DNA from: Lachnospiraceae bacterium
GTDB taxonomy: Bacteria; Bacillota; Clostridia; Lachnospirales; Lachnospiraceae
Reading direction: 5' to 3'
NCBI GenBank assembly: GCA_017552985.1
Contig: JAFZNO010000132.1
Span: 1 to 64,000, forward strand
DNA length: 64,000 nucleotides
The translations under genes and the position numbers were made by a program. Below the pieces are notes generated by a model, which was given only the letters and a program-made list of their open reading frames with translations, did no database searches and was not told the origin of the DNA. Each line of letters starts with the position of its first letter. Positions within the stretch are counted from its first letter, which is position 1. Positions 35,054-43,567 of this stretch are shown one piece after another.

Positions 35054-36712
35054 TTACAGAGCGCCCATCAGCTTAGCCTTATGAGTGTTGAACTCCTGCT
35101 CGGTAAGCATTCCAGCCTTCTGGAGATCCATCAGGTTGGTAACTCTCTTCTTGAACTCATCCATGCCGCTGTAAGGAGCAAAGATGGCATCGATGCATTT
35201 CTTCTTCTGTGCTTCGTATTCCTGCTGCGTCTCAAGACCCATCTTAGGAAGCGCAACGTATACGGAAATTCTGGTGATGAAATCGGAAATGCCGTCAACC
35301 TTGGTAAGCAGAGCTTTCTTCTTCTCATCAAATTCTGCCTCGGTAAGCCACTTGCCGTCTTTCAGTGCTACCAAATCTTCGCCAATTGCCTTTACGTCAT
35401 CGGGACCGGTAATGTTCTTGTTCATGCAGGCATCAATAACCGGCGTCTGCTTCTTGCGAAGATCTGCCTCGGAGATGATATGCTCTTCAGCAAGCAAAGG
35501 CCACTTGTTCATTCTGTCAACCATGCCGGTCAAAGGCTGTCCAGCCTTCACCTCGATCATGGAATACAGATTCTTCATGATCTGATCCTGCTCTGCCTTA
35601 GAGATCATCTGGCACTCAACCAGTACGGGCAGCTTCTTCAGCTTGCCGATAAATGCCTTAGGCTGATCATCCAGAGTCATAACAACGTCGTTCAACATTA
35701 CCTGCTTATACTTGTTGTACTCTTCGGGAGTCAGGATGCCGCCGGCCTCCATGCAAACCAGCTTCTGGATGTTCTTGCGATACTCATTAGGATTGGTAAC
35801 GTTAACGTCACAGCACTCCTTGATAATGTCATTGCAGTTGTTCTCGAATTCCTTCTCGGAAAGGAGTCCGCAATCCACAAGAACGATGAGCTTCTGAATC
35901 TTCTCGTTGAAGTCAACCAGATCATTATACTCACAAACAATCTCAAACTTCTTGGTGTAGTATTCCTTCTCGCCAAGAACGCCACAATCTCTCAGAACGT
36001 TCAGCTTATCAACTCTCTCGTTGAACTCTGCTTCCGTCATCTTCGTCTTAGGACCAGCGGTTGCAGGAGTTGCAGGTGCTGCAGGAGTCTCAGCAGGTGC
36101 TGCCGGCGTAGCGGGTGCTGCGGCCGTAGGCTGTTCAGCGGGAGTTGCAGGAGTGGCAGGCGCCGTGGGAACAACGGGCTGTGCAGGCTTAGGTTGCTCA
36201 GCAGGCTTAGGCTGCTCCTTAGGAGTGTTTGCGTTTCTAAGTTCTGCAACGGACTTAGCAGGCTCTTCCGGCTTTGGAGCGGGTTGCTCTTCCTGCTTAG
36301 GCTGCTGTGCCAGATCGCCAACCCTTGCGTTGTAAGCTGCTACCTTCGGTGCCTCGTCAACAAAGCCGCCATCAGCGCGAAGCTTCTTCAAAAGCTTTGC
36401 TGCAAGATCCATGTCCTTCAGCTGGGGAAATACCAACTGAACCTTCTTTGATCCGTACAAGTTGTCAAGGCTCGTATTGATTGCAAGTGCAGGTTCACCG
36501 GAGTACTCCGTCTCGAAAATGCTGCTGATCTTGCCAATGCTAACTTCGAACTCATCACTGTAACCATTCTTACCTTCGGTGTTACAGATATAACCCTTTC
36601 CGGAAATCTTATTGTTTTCCACTTTAAGGAACATAGCGGCGTCATTGTTCCTACTCAAGATGCTTCTTAAATTACCGCCCGATTTACAAGTGAAAACTTG
36701 TGCCCCTTCCAT
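35054..36712 (-). CDS. PH-like domain protein with eight SHOCT-like repeats
   Basis: About 552 residues. Residues 1-120 look like a PH-like beta domain ending in an amphipathic helix. A Pro/Ala/Thr/Gln-rich linker of about 110 residues follows. The rest is eight successive ~40-residue units of the form hydrophobic-helix, acidic turn G.L[ST]E.E[FY], second helix (for example LVDCGLLSEKEFE and LQKAGMLTEQEF), the pattern of SHOCT-type short helical hairpins. It has no signal peptide or membrane span, so it is probably cytoplasmic. Function is unknown; oligomerisation or scaffolding is an inference. AAGGAGGT lies 8 bases before the ATG at 36712. Confidence 0.8.
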   Translation of the reverse strand: MEGAQVFTCKSGGNLRSILSRNNDAAMFLKVENNKISGKGYICNTEGKNGYSDEFEVSIGKISSIFETEYSGEPALAINTSLDNLYGSKKVQLVFPQLKDMDLAAKLLKKLRADGGFVDEAPKVAAYNARVGDLAQQPKQEEQPAPKPEEPAKSVAELRNANTPKEQPKPAEQPKPAQPVVPTAPATPATPAEQPTAAAPATPAAPAETPAAPATPATAGPKTKMTEAEFNERVDKLNVLRDCGVLGEKEYYTKKFEIVCEYNDLVDFNEKIQKLIVLVDCGLLSEKEFENNCNDIIKECCDVNVTNPNEYRKNIQKLVCMEAGGILTPEEYNKYKQVMLNDVVMTLDDQPKAFIGKLKKLPVLVECQMISKAEQDQIMKNLYSMIEVKAGQPLTGMVDRMNKWPLLAEEHIISEADLRKKQTPVIDACMNKNITGPDDVKAIGEDLVALKDGKWLTEAEFDEKKKALLTKVDGISDFITRISVYVALPKMGLETQQEYEAQKKKCIDAIFAPYSGMDEFKKRVTNLMDLQKAGMLTEQEFNTHKAKLMGAL

Positions 36713-36846
36713 AAAAGTGACCTCCTTCCAAGTAACTTCATAAGCCCCCATTTCGTCGCATAATTCGTCACAAAATGACAAAAATACCCGCAATCCAAGA
36801 TGGATGACGGCTATATGAAATCCTATGTCGATGTATTGTTAATACT

Positions 36847-36875
36847 ATAATAACAAGGTACTACAGATTTTTCAA
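36847..36875 (-). promoter_or_regulatory. Promoter of the SHOCT-repeat gene
   Basis: Minus-strand TTGAAA (36870-36875), 17-base spacer, TATTAT (36847-36852). The gap 36713-37036 holds this promoter, a leader of about 130 bases, and the terminator of the pilus operon; I see nothing else in it. Confidence 0.7.
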
Positions 36876-36950
36876 GGGCTTTTTTACAAATCACAAAACA
36901 AATTGTACGTAAAAATTTCAAATTCATGCAAAATTAAAAATAATGACTCA

Positions 36951-37000
36951 AAAAGTAAAAAAATTGCTTCGGGAATGCTTATCGCATTTCCCGAAGCATT
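36951..37000 (-). terminator. Rho-independent terminator of the pilus operon
   Basis: A near-perfect stem TGCTTCGGGAAATGC / GCATTCCCGAAGCA (36965-36998) followed on the minus strand by ATTTTTTTACTTTTT. It closes the long pilB-to-secreted-protein unit. Confidence 0.93.
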
Positions 37001-37036
37001 TTTTTGTTTCAGAACTAATTGATTCTGTTAGATCAA

Positions 37037-40000
37037 TTAATCGAGGTTGAACAGCGGCTGGGTCTTAAACTCGACGTAAGTCTTATCCATTTCACCAGTC
37101 GTTACTCGGTTGTTGTAGGATTCGAACAATACTCTGTATTTCGTCGTATTCAGATTAGATTTACTGAATCTGATGTAGTACTCGTCTCCTACCGTAAGCT
37201 CATAGAAGCCCTTTCCGTCAACCGTCTTGCTAACGGTCATCGGCGAATTATTCTTTGCATTAGTAAGCGAAGAATAAATCGGTATCACGTCCGTATCAGC
37301 AGTTCCGTCTGCCTTAGCAATGTGCGCCGAGGTGTAAATGGTGCTACATCCGTTGTTATCCATTGCCCTAAACTTCACGTAAATGTAATTGCCATCGATA
37401 AAGTCGGTGGAGGTGCCTCCGGTAATGATTTCAGAACTTGCCATGTTGATGCTTCCGTCTGCATTGTATGCGTAATCGATGGGAAGCGTCACGCCGTAAG
37501 TTCTGGGCGCATTCTTGATCAAGCTTGCCTCGGAGCTGGTTACCTGTACGAAAGGAAGTCCAAACTTAGGTCTGTATGCTGCAACCAAGGTATTAACAAA
37601 CAGCTTCTTCTCTTCTTCTGAACCAACGTTACTGTGTCCCACGCCGGAATAGAAGATGTTACCTTTACTGAAGATGTAGAAGTTATTTGCTGCGTCATAA
37701 GGCACCGCACTGTACATCAAGCAGTTTTCCTGGCTTCCGCTGTTTCTAGCCTTATAAGTATTTGCATCTACGTCGGGTACGTTACATACGTAGGGATCAT
37801 CCAGCGTATACCAAACCGTCAAATCCTCATCTTCCATGTTTAGCTGCCACCACTGACCATGCGTCTTACCAATCTTAAACTGAGTCGATTTATTTGCTCC
37901 GCTACCGGTAACAATGGTAAACGGATACTGAGTGATCTGACCTTCGTTAATCCTGGAAACAACTTCCGTCAGCGTATTACCACCGATGGTAAATGCGCCG
38001 CCATTACCAAACTGGTTATTGTCGCTCGGGCGAATAGCCATGTACTTGTTCTGCGTACGGCCTTCCTTACCATTATTCTTGCTTGCTCCGCCACATGCGT
38101 AACGAAGCAAATTGTACAAGCTGAAACCGTGTAAGCCATTCTTGCTGGTGGTATCGTAGGTAGTATCATAGGTAATTTTGTTGTCAACGTACTTCTTGAT
38201 GTCTGCGGCCAGTCCGGAACGGAAGTTTACGTAAGTATTGGTATCGGTCGTCAGATTGGAGCTGTACTTCATGTAGCGGTTCATGCCCATGATCTCACGC
38301 ATCATGGTATTACCGGTATAACCAAATCTTCTAACCTCATACCAAGGATTACCGGAGTTGTCCTTTAAGCTCTTTCCACTCCACAAAGTATTCCACTGGC
38401 TCTTGGAGGGATCACTCCACTGTGAAGTCGTATCATGCGTAAACAGGATACTGCATCCCTTCAGTGCGAAGTAATACAAATATTCTACGTTACCGTACAT
38501 GTTGGACATATCGGTGAAACCATAGGCATCATCGAAACCAAGCACGATCATGTTGAAGTCTTCCAGCTTATAATAATTATCTGCAGTAGAAGCAACGTTC
38601 AGCAACGTGGCGTCATCCAAATTGTTAAATGCAATGGGAGTCTTTTCCACTCTCTCCAAAACGGTCTTATTAGGATTCGAAGTGGCATCATCCGTAATGT
38701 TGATGGCATCACCCATCTTGAAGCTAAATTTCTCTTGTCCGGCAGCCGGCTTGAACAGTTGCATGAACTGACGCCAGGTAATCTTCACCACGTCAATGTC
38801 GAAATCCTGAACCTGGCTATACAAATACTGCCAGCTTCCGTTTCTGTTGTTGTTAAGCTTGCCGTTATAAGCCTTGTTCGAAAGGTCTACCCAAGATTTG
38901 GACTTATCTGCAGCATTCTTGTCACTATCACTAGAGTTATGCGTAGGCATGATCTGCAATGCCACAATCTTTTTCTTTGCTCTGTCGCTGTTCGCAGGAG
39001 CCGTCGGATCAGCTGCCACTGCGGAACATCCCTCCAGGGAATATCTCTTTGCTTCATTGCTCTTATTTACAACTTCAATACGCCACTGAACAAAACCTAC
39101 CCACTTATCCGGCATAGGAATGCTCAGAGTGTTGTGCAATCTCGTCAAAGGAATGTAGCCGGAGGTAATTACTTCATTCTTCTCATCATCCGAAGGATCA
39201 AAAGTAAAGTTACTGTCTCTGTTACGGTCAATAAATACGCGATACTTATAATCCGTCGTGTTCGGAACGTCTACTACGAAATTCAGCACTGCGTATCCGT
39301 CAGGTGCAGACAGATAAGAATGTGCCAGATCCGCGCTGTCATAGATCGTCGGTCCTGATACGATCGTCACCTTACCCTTCATGCGGTTACTGATCATCGT
39401 ATCGATCTGGGAAAGCATTTTCTTTGTGTAATAGCAATCTTCCCATTTACCCGTTGCTGCATTAAGACCATGGAACGGATCATAATCCGTCAGGAACTTA
39501 TGCATTACGGAACTGGGATCCACGTAGGTCTTTTCACCGGAACTAAGGTTTCTGTTATATAACTTATCCGCAATTACAATAGGGTAATCGGCATGCAGGT
39601 AATCAACCAGCTTAGCCATCTTCTTGTTCGTAAGGTCATTTCCGGACTGGCGGGTTATTGTCTTTGCCGTTGAATCACCACTTAAAAATCCTGAAGAATT
39701 CTTGTAGTCATCAGCAATGTTCAATATGTCGCCAATATGGAAATATACCCAACCGTCCATGTCATTATCGACGAAGTCCGTTCTGGACATGTCAGAAAGA
39801 CACGTCTGCTTGTCACGTCCATAAGTGTCTCTTACGGCCTGGCCAGTCCACAGACCGCCAACGTCATCACCAATGTAAATCAGGTCATAGGTACTGTTAA
39901 GGTCTTCGTTCTTCGCAACGAATGCCTGCATAACCTCATGCTCGATCTTCTTTACTCTGGTATCCGTACCCATGCGCTTCGGGATCAGGGTATATACGTC

Positions 40001-42289
40001 TTTGTAACCGAATACCCATTCGTAGGCACGCTCACCAACAAGCTGGCTGTTGCTGGCCTTCATCTTAACGCTGGGCTCAATGTCCAATACGGTAAGTTCA
40101 TTCAAATAGTAGTTTACGTAATGGTCTGCGTCAACAATATACTTGGTCGCAAGACTGGACGTAGCCTTATCGGCAGTAGTAGATACAGATCCACCGTAAA
40201 CACCCAGGAAATCATTGAAATCTAAATATCTGTCGTCTGCAAGGTTAAGTGCGCTGTTGGAGTAAACCTTCGTATAGCCGTCAACAAGATTTGTTCCATA
40301 AGGCGTTACGAACACGTGACCCTGAACGTAATAACAATCTTCATCATGTTCAGCTTCACCTGCGTAATCATCCCAATAATCCCACTGTTTCTGAGATTCC
40401 CTTACGTCTCCGGCAATCTTATCTTCTGCACAGTAGAAAGTATAACCAGACCAGTACTCTCTCGCATTATCAGAATTGGTGCTCTCAGTACGTCCGGTAG
40501 GATACGGGCGGGAATTAGCTTTGTACTTAATGATACCGCTTGCAGCAACAACTTCCAACTGTCCCTTAGGATCCGTTCCATTGCCTGCTGCATCAAGACT
40601 TCCGTCGATCATAAATCTCTGAACCAGACCAGGGTTAGCGGAAGTACATGCCAGCCAAAGCTTTGCAACGTTCGTCCTGTATCCCGTTGCGCCATATCCG
40701 CCGTCAATTCTTGCTCTTTCAGCCTGACTACTGCCAAGACGATATCTGTAATAAGTAATTCCAGCCTTCGTGTCATTATAATCAGGATCCGTACAGTTCT
40801 GATCAAAGATCACGGCTACGTAATTCTCTGACTTCGTTACTCTGGTCAGGATCTTGTAGAATACGTCCAGCGTTAACTCTCTGCTCTTGTTAAGATAATT
40901 TGCCTCGTCTCTTAAAGTACTGTTTTCGGACGGACCCAACTTCGGAATGTGATCATAATCATACGTTCCCCTAAATCCCTTGATGGGATCCGGATCATCA
41001 CCATTCAAGCTGTTACCGTAATGGAAACGGTTCATGTACTCTTTGCCAACGGCACTCTTGGACTGCCAAAGATCGATCAGGCCAGCTTCGTTCTTATCTT
41101 TCACGCCATCATTGTCTTCATCCATGAAAACCGTCAGATCTGCGTTGAAATAAATCAAATCAGCAATGTCAACCCAAGCCTGATTCTGAGAAAGCTCATA
41201 AGGGGTGATCGTCTTCACGGTGATGGAATAACGCTTTGCCTGCGCATCTGTAAGGCCAAGCGTATTCTTTGCAAACAGATCATAGCTCTGATATACGAAG
41301 AAGTCACCAGTCACGTCATAATAAGGATCCGTTGCGCTGGGAATTCTTTCCGTATAGAAACGGTTTCCAACATAGTCAGGATTTTCATTCAGATCGATCT
41401 TCAGCATCGGGAAGGCTATGTCATTGTTCAAGTTACCAATTGCAAGGAACATGTAGTTCGTATTAAAGCCTTCACTCTGAACCTGATTGATCTCGAAGGA
41501 ATTCATCGTATGCCAAATGAGCGTTGCTTCACTCTGATTTGAAGAATCAGCTTTCACAATGCTTCTCGTGGTTACGGGATTTCCATCCGCATCCGTCGTG
41601 GACTCAATTTTAAGAACAAACTTACCATCACCCTTGGGAACAACTTCGTAATATCCTAAAATCTTATCATCAACGTTAGGAAGCGCCGTCTTCTTCTTGG
41701 CATCCCACTCATCGGTCGTGAAGCGAAGTGCGCTCTCACGTGGTGCAATGTCAACGCTATTAACGGTAACCGTCTCGCCAGTTACGTTTGTATTCTGGTA
41801 GAAGTTAATGTCTCCTTCCTCTTCATCCGGGAAAAAGTACACGTTACCAGCAGGTTTTGTGAATTTTCCAAAACCAAAGAAATCCCCATCGCAATCGGTG
41901 AGGTTGTCAATCAATAATTCATTTCCTCGAAGGGAATCCATGTTCATGGGTTCGCATCCATCAACCAGATATCCGATGGAAGAATAATCCTTCTGCGGGG
42001 TCACTTCCAAAATCACAAAAGGATTCTCCACGGAACCTTTATCCTTCGATGCATCCGTGATAACTCCGGTTACCGAAGTATCCTTTAATGCTTTTCTTTC
42101 GCGGATAACGTCCTTCGTATTCGAGTAATTACTGTACTCGTAAGTTACGTCTCCCGTCGCGGCGTTGGAAACAACCTTCTTTGCCGCAGCCTCTATGCCT
42201 TCAGAGGGAAGCATGGATAATATCATTCCCATGGCTAAAGCTGCAGACAAAATTCTCTTTTTCATGTTCCTGCTCTGTGTTTTTTTCAT
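37037..42289 (-). CDS. Giant secreted protein at the end of the pilus operon (DUF5057-like; PilY1-position)
   Basis: 1750 residues with a signal peptide (basic N-terminus, hydrophobic ILSAALAMGMILSML, then AAA). No LPXTG motif or C-terminal membrane anchor is visible. An EF-hand-like calcium loop DEDNDGVKDKNE is at residues 390-401, and a second acidic loop (DRNRDSNFTFD) near residue 1020. Repeated alpha/beta-looking segments (LIYIGDDVGGLW, YPIVIADK, MIVLGFDDAYGFTDM, ILFTHDTTSQW) suggest flavodoxin- or glutaminase-like folds. It resembles large Lachnospiraceae proteins annotated DUF5057; that assignment is from memory. Its place after the minor pilins equals that of the calcium-binding tip adhesin PilY1, so a pilus-tip role is inferred. 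GGAGG lies 10 bases before the ATG. Confidence 0.75.
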   Translation of the reverse strand: MKKTQSRNMKKRILSAALAMGMILSMLPSEGIEAAAKKVVSNAATGDVTYEYSNYSNTKDVIRERKALKDTSVTGVITDASKDKGSVENPFVILEVTPQKDYSSIGYLVDGCEPMNMDSLRGNELLIDNLTDCDGDFFGFGKFTKPAGNVYFFPDEEEGDINFYQNTNVTGETVTVNSVDIAPRESALRFTTDEWDAKKKTALPNVDDKILGYYEVVPKGDGKFVLKIESTTDADGNPVTTRSIVKADSSNQSEATLIWHTMNSFEINQVQSEGFNTNYMFLAIGNLNNDIAFPMLKIDLNENPDYVGNRFYTERIPSATDPYYDVTGDFFVYQSYDLFAKNTLGLTDAQAKRYSITVKTITPYELSQNQAWVDIADLIYFNADLTVFMDEDNDGVKDKNEAGLIDLWQSKSAVGKEYMNRFHYGNSLNGDDPDPIKGFRGTYDYDHIPKLGPSENSTLRDEANYLNKSRELTLDVFYKILTRVTKSENYVAVIFDQNCTDPDYNDTKAGITYYRYRLGSSQAERARIDGGYGATGYRTNVAKLWLACTSANPGLVQRFMIDGSLDAAGNGTDPKGQLEVVAASGIIKYKANSRPYPTGRTESTNSDNAREYWSGYTFYCAEDKIAGDVRESQKQWDYWDDYAGEAEHDEDCYYVQGHVFVTPYGTNLVDGYTKVYSNSALNLADDRYLDFNDFLGVYGGSVSTTADKATSSLATKYIVDADHYVNYYLNELTVLDIEPSVKMKASNSQLVGERAYEWVFGYKDVYTLIPKRMGTDTRVKKIEHEVMQAFVAKNEDLNSTYDLIYIGDDVGGLWTGQAVRDTYGRDKQTCLSDMSRTDFVDNDMDGWVYFHIGDILNIADDYKNSSGFLSGDSTAKTITRQSGNDLTNKKMAKLVDYLHADYPIVIADKLYNRNLSSGEKTYVDPSSVMHKFLTDYDPFHGLNAATGKWEDCYYTKKMLSQIDTMISNRMKGKVTIVSGPTIYDSADLAHSYLSAPDGYAVLNFVVDVPNTTDYKYRVFIDRNRDSNFTFDPSDDEKNEVITSGYIPLTRLHNTLSIPMPDKWVGFVQWRIEVVNKSNEAKRYSLEGCSAVAADPTAPANSDRAKKKIVALQIMPTHNSSDSDKNAADKSKSWVDLSNKAYNGKLNNNRNGSWQYLYSQVQDFDIDVVKITWRQFMQLFKPAAGQEKFSFKMGDAINITDDATSNPNKTVLERVEKTPIAFNNLDDATLLNVASTADNYYKLEDFNMIVLGFDDAYGFTDMSNMYGNVEYLYYFALKGCSILFTHDTTSQWSDPSKSQWNTLWSGKSLKDNSGNPWYEVRRFGYTGNTMMREIMGMNRYMKYSSNLTTDTNTYVNFRSGLAADIKKYVDNKITYDTTYDTTSKNGLHGFSLYNLLRYACGGASKNNGKEGRTQNKYMAIRPSDNNQFGNGGAFTIGGNTLTEVVSRINEGQITQYPFTIVTGSGANKSTQFKIGKTHGQWWQLNMEDEDLTVWYTLDDPYVCNVPDVDANTYKARNSGSQENCLMYSAVPYDAANNFYIFSKGNIFYSGVGHSNVGSEEEKKLFVNTLVAAYRPKFGLPFVQVTSSEASLIKNAPRTYGVTLPIDYAYNADGSINMASSEIITGGTSTDFIDGNYIYVKFRAMDNNGCSTIYTSAHIAKADGTADTDVIPIYSSLTNAKNNSPMTVSKTVDGKGFYELTVGDEYYIRFSKSNLNTTKYRVLFESYNNRVTTGEMDKTYVEFKTQPLFNLD

Positions 42290-42319
42290 CTTTTTAGTTC
42301 CTCCCTGAGAGACTTATGG

Positions 42320-42991
42320 TCAAGGTGTCGAGGTGGGTACCGGGCTCGCGCTGGGCTCCGGCGTTACCGTATATACGGAATTACGAAGGCTAAATACGTT
42401 AGAAACAATGTAGCTCTGTCCCTGCGTCGTCTCGCCGCCTTCCTTCATGCTCAATTTGATCTCTACGGAATTTGCATTCGACGGATCCACTCCGTTCGGA
42501 TAAGTCACGTCAAAGAACTCTACGTGTTCACCGATGCAATATTCCGGATTGGGACTTGTCGAAGCTGACAAACAAGGGAACGTAGAAGGCAGTGCCTTTA
42601 CCTCATTTCTAAAGGTATCTCTGCTAGAGGTATTATCAACGTCAATGTAAAGCTTGCCGTCCCTTCCATACAGGATAAGCCTTTGACATGGAACCGTAGT
42701 CGCCACGGGCTCTGCTGCAGCATATACCAACTTCTCTTGAGGGATCTGATAAAGGACTAAAACCTTTCCTCCATTCATGATCTCCATGTGATTGCTCTCC
42801 AAAACCCAGTTGCTCATTTGTTCCATCAGCACCTGTGCTTCCATCTGAAGGTCAACGCTGTACTGTGAGATTCGATAACTGCGCTCTGCATTGTACAGAA
42901 AAACCGTAGCAGCCGCGATTACCATCGTCGCCATCGATATGGCAATAATCAATTCTACCAGGGTTAAACCCTTGTCATTGAGCTTTTTCAA
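42320..42991 (-). CDS. Minor pilin, PilW/GspJ-like
   Basis: 223 residues with a class III leader KKLNDKG cleaved before LTLVELIIAISMATMV; Glu5 of the mature protein is present, as in ordinary pilins. After the hydrophobic helix come RSYRISQYSVDLQMEAQVLMEQM, typical of PilW/GspJ. The C-terminus is a short Pro/Ser/Thr-rich tail (PEPSASPVPTSTP). Predicted to be processed by the PilD encoded at 50141 and to join the tip complex. Confidence 0.82.
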   Translation of the reverse strand: MKKLNDKGLTLVELIIAISMATMVIAAATVFLYNAERSYRISQYSVDLQMEAQVLMEQMSNWVLESNHMEIMNGGKVLVLYQIPQEKLVYAAAEPVATTVPCQRLILYGRDGKLYIDVDNTSSRDTFRNEVKALPSTFPCLSASTSPNPEYCIGEHVEFFDVTYPNGVDPSNANSVEIKLSMKEGGETTQGQSYIVSNVFSLRNSVYTVTPEPSASPVPTSTP

Positions 42992-43018
42992 TGTCTGCTC
43001 CTCCGTTTCAGCTTGTTA

Positions 43019-43540
43019 TTATCGTTTTTCTGCAACGCATTTACCGGTTTCGTGATTAATCCTTATTTCTACGTCAAAAGAACCTTTGATCACAATCTTA
43101 CGAATGTCCTCGAGAGCACTTCCCGATGCATCCTTTTCCCGGATGCGGCCATCCTTTCTATAAGAAATTGCGATTCTTTTATTGCCAACAATCTCCTCTT
43201 CGGTTCCCCCGGCGCCAACAACTTTGAAGATCTTAATGTTACCGCCAAGGGAAGTTCCGTTCGTTCCCATGGACGAAAGGTACGTGGAGGACGTGGAAGT
43301 AATGTAGTAATACTCATCCCCCTCTTTATAGATGTGGAGATAATACGGATCCGACTTACTCATGGCCGTAATCTGAAGCTTTTTTAGAGCATCGTAGACG
43401 TAGTTGACCATCTTCTCCGTATTAGCATATTTTATTCTCCCCAACATGGTCAGCGAAAGCGAAGCCATGATGGTAACGATGGCCGTAACAATCACAAGCT
43501 CAACTATGGTAAAACCCTTCTGATCGTCCCGAAATCTCAT
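43019..43540 (-). CDS. Minor pilin, FimT/GspH-like
   Basis: 173 residues with leader ending DDQKG before FTIVELVIVTAIVTIM; Glu5 is present. The following globular part is short and beta-rich, as in FimT/GspH. It lies between the PilX-like and PilW-like genes, the order of the minor-pilin set in type IV pilus and type II secretion operons. Confidence 0.82.
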   Translation of the reverse strand: MRFRDDQKGFTIVELVIVTAIVTIMASLSLTMLGRIKYANTEKMVNYVYDALKKLQITAMSKSDPYYLHIYKEGDEYYYITSTSSTYLSSMGTNGTSLGGNIKIFKVVGAGGTEEEIVGNKRIAISYRKDGRIREKDASGSALEDIRKIVIKGSFDVEIRINHETGKCVAEKR

Positions 43541-43567
43541 AAAAGCCTCCTAAGCGTCTAAATCTTT

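Noticed and set aside
36021-36335. Gly/Ala-rich plus-strand open frame
   Set aside because: Complement of the Pro/Ala-rich linker of the SHOCT-repeat protein.
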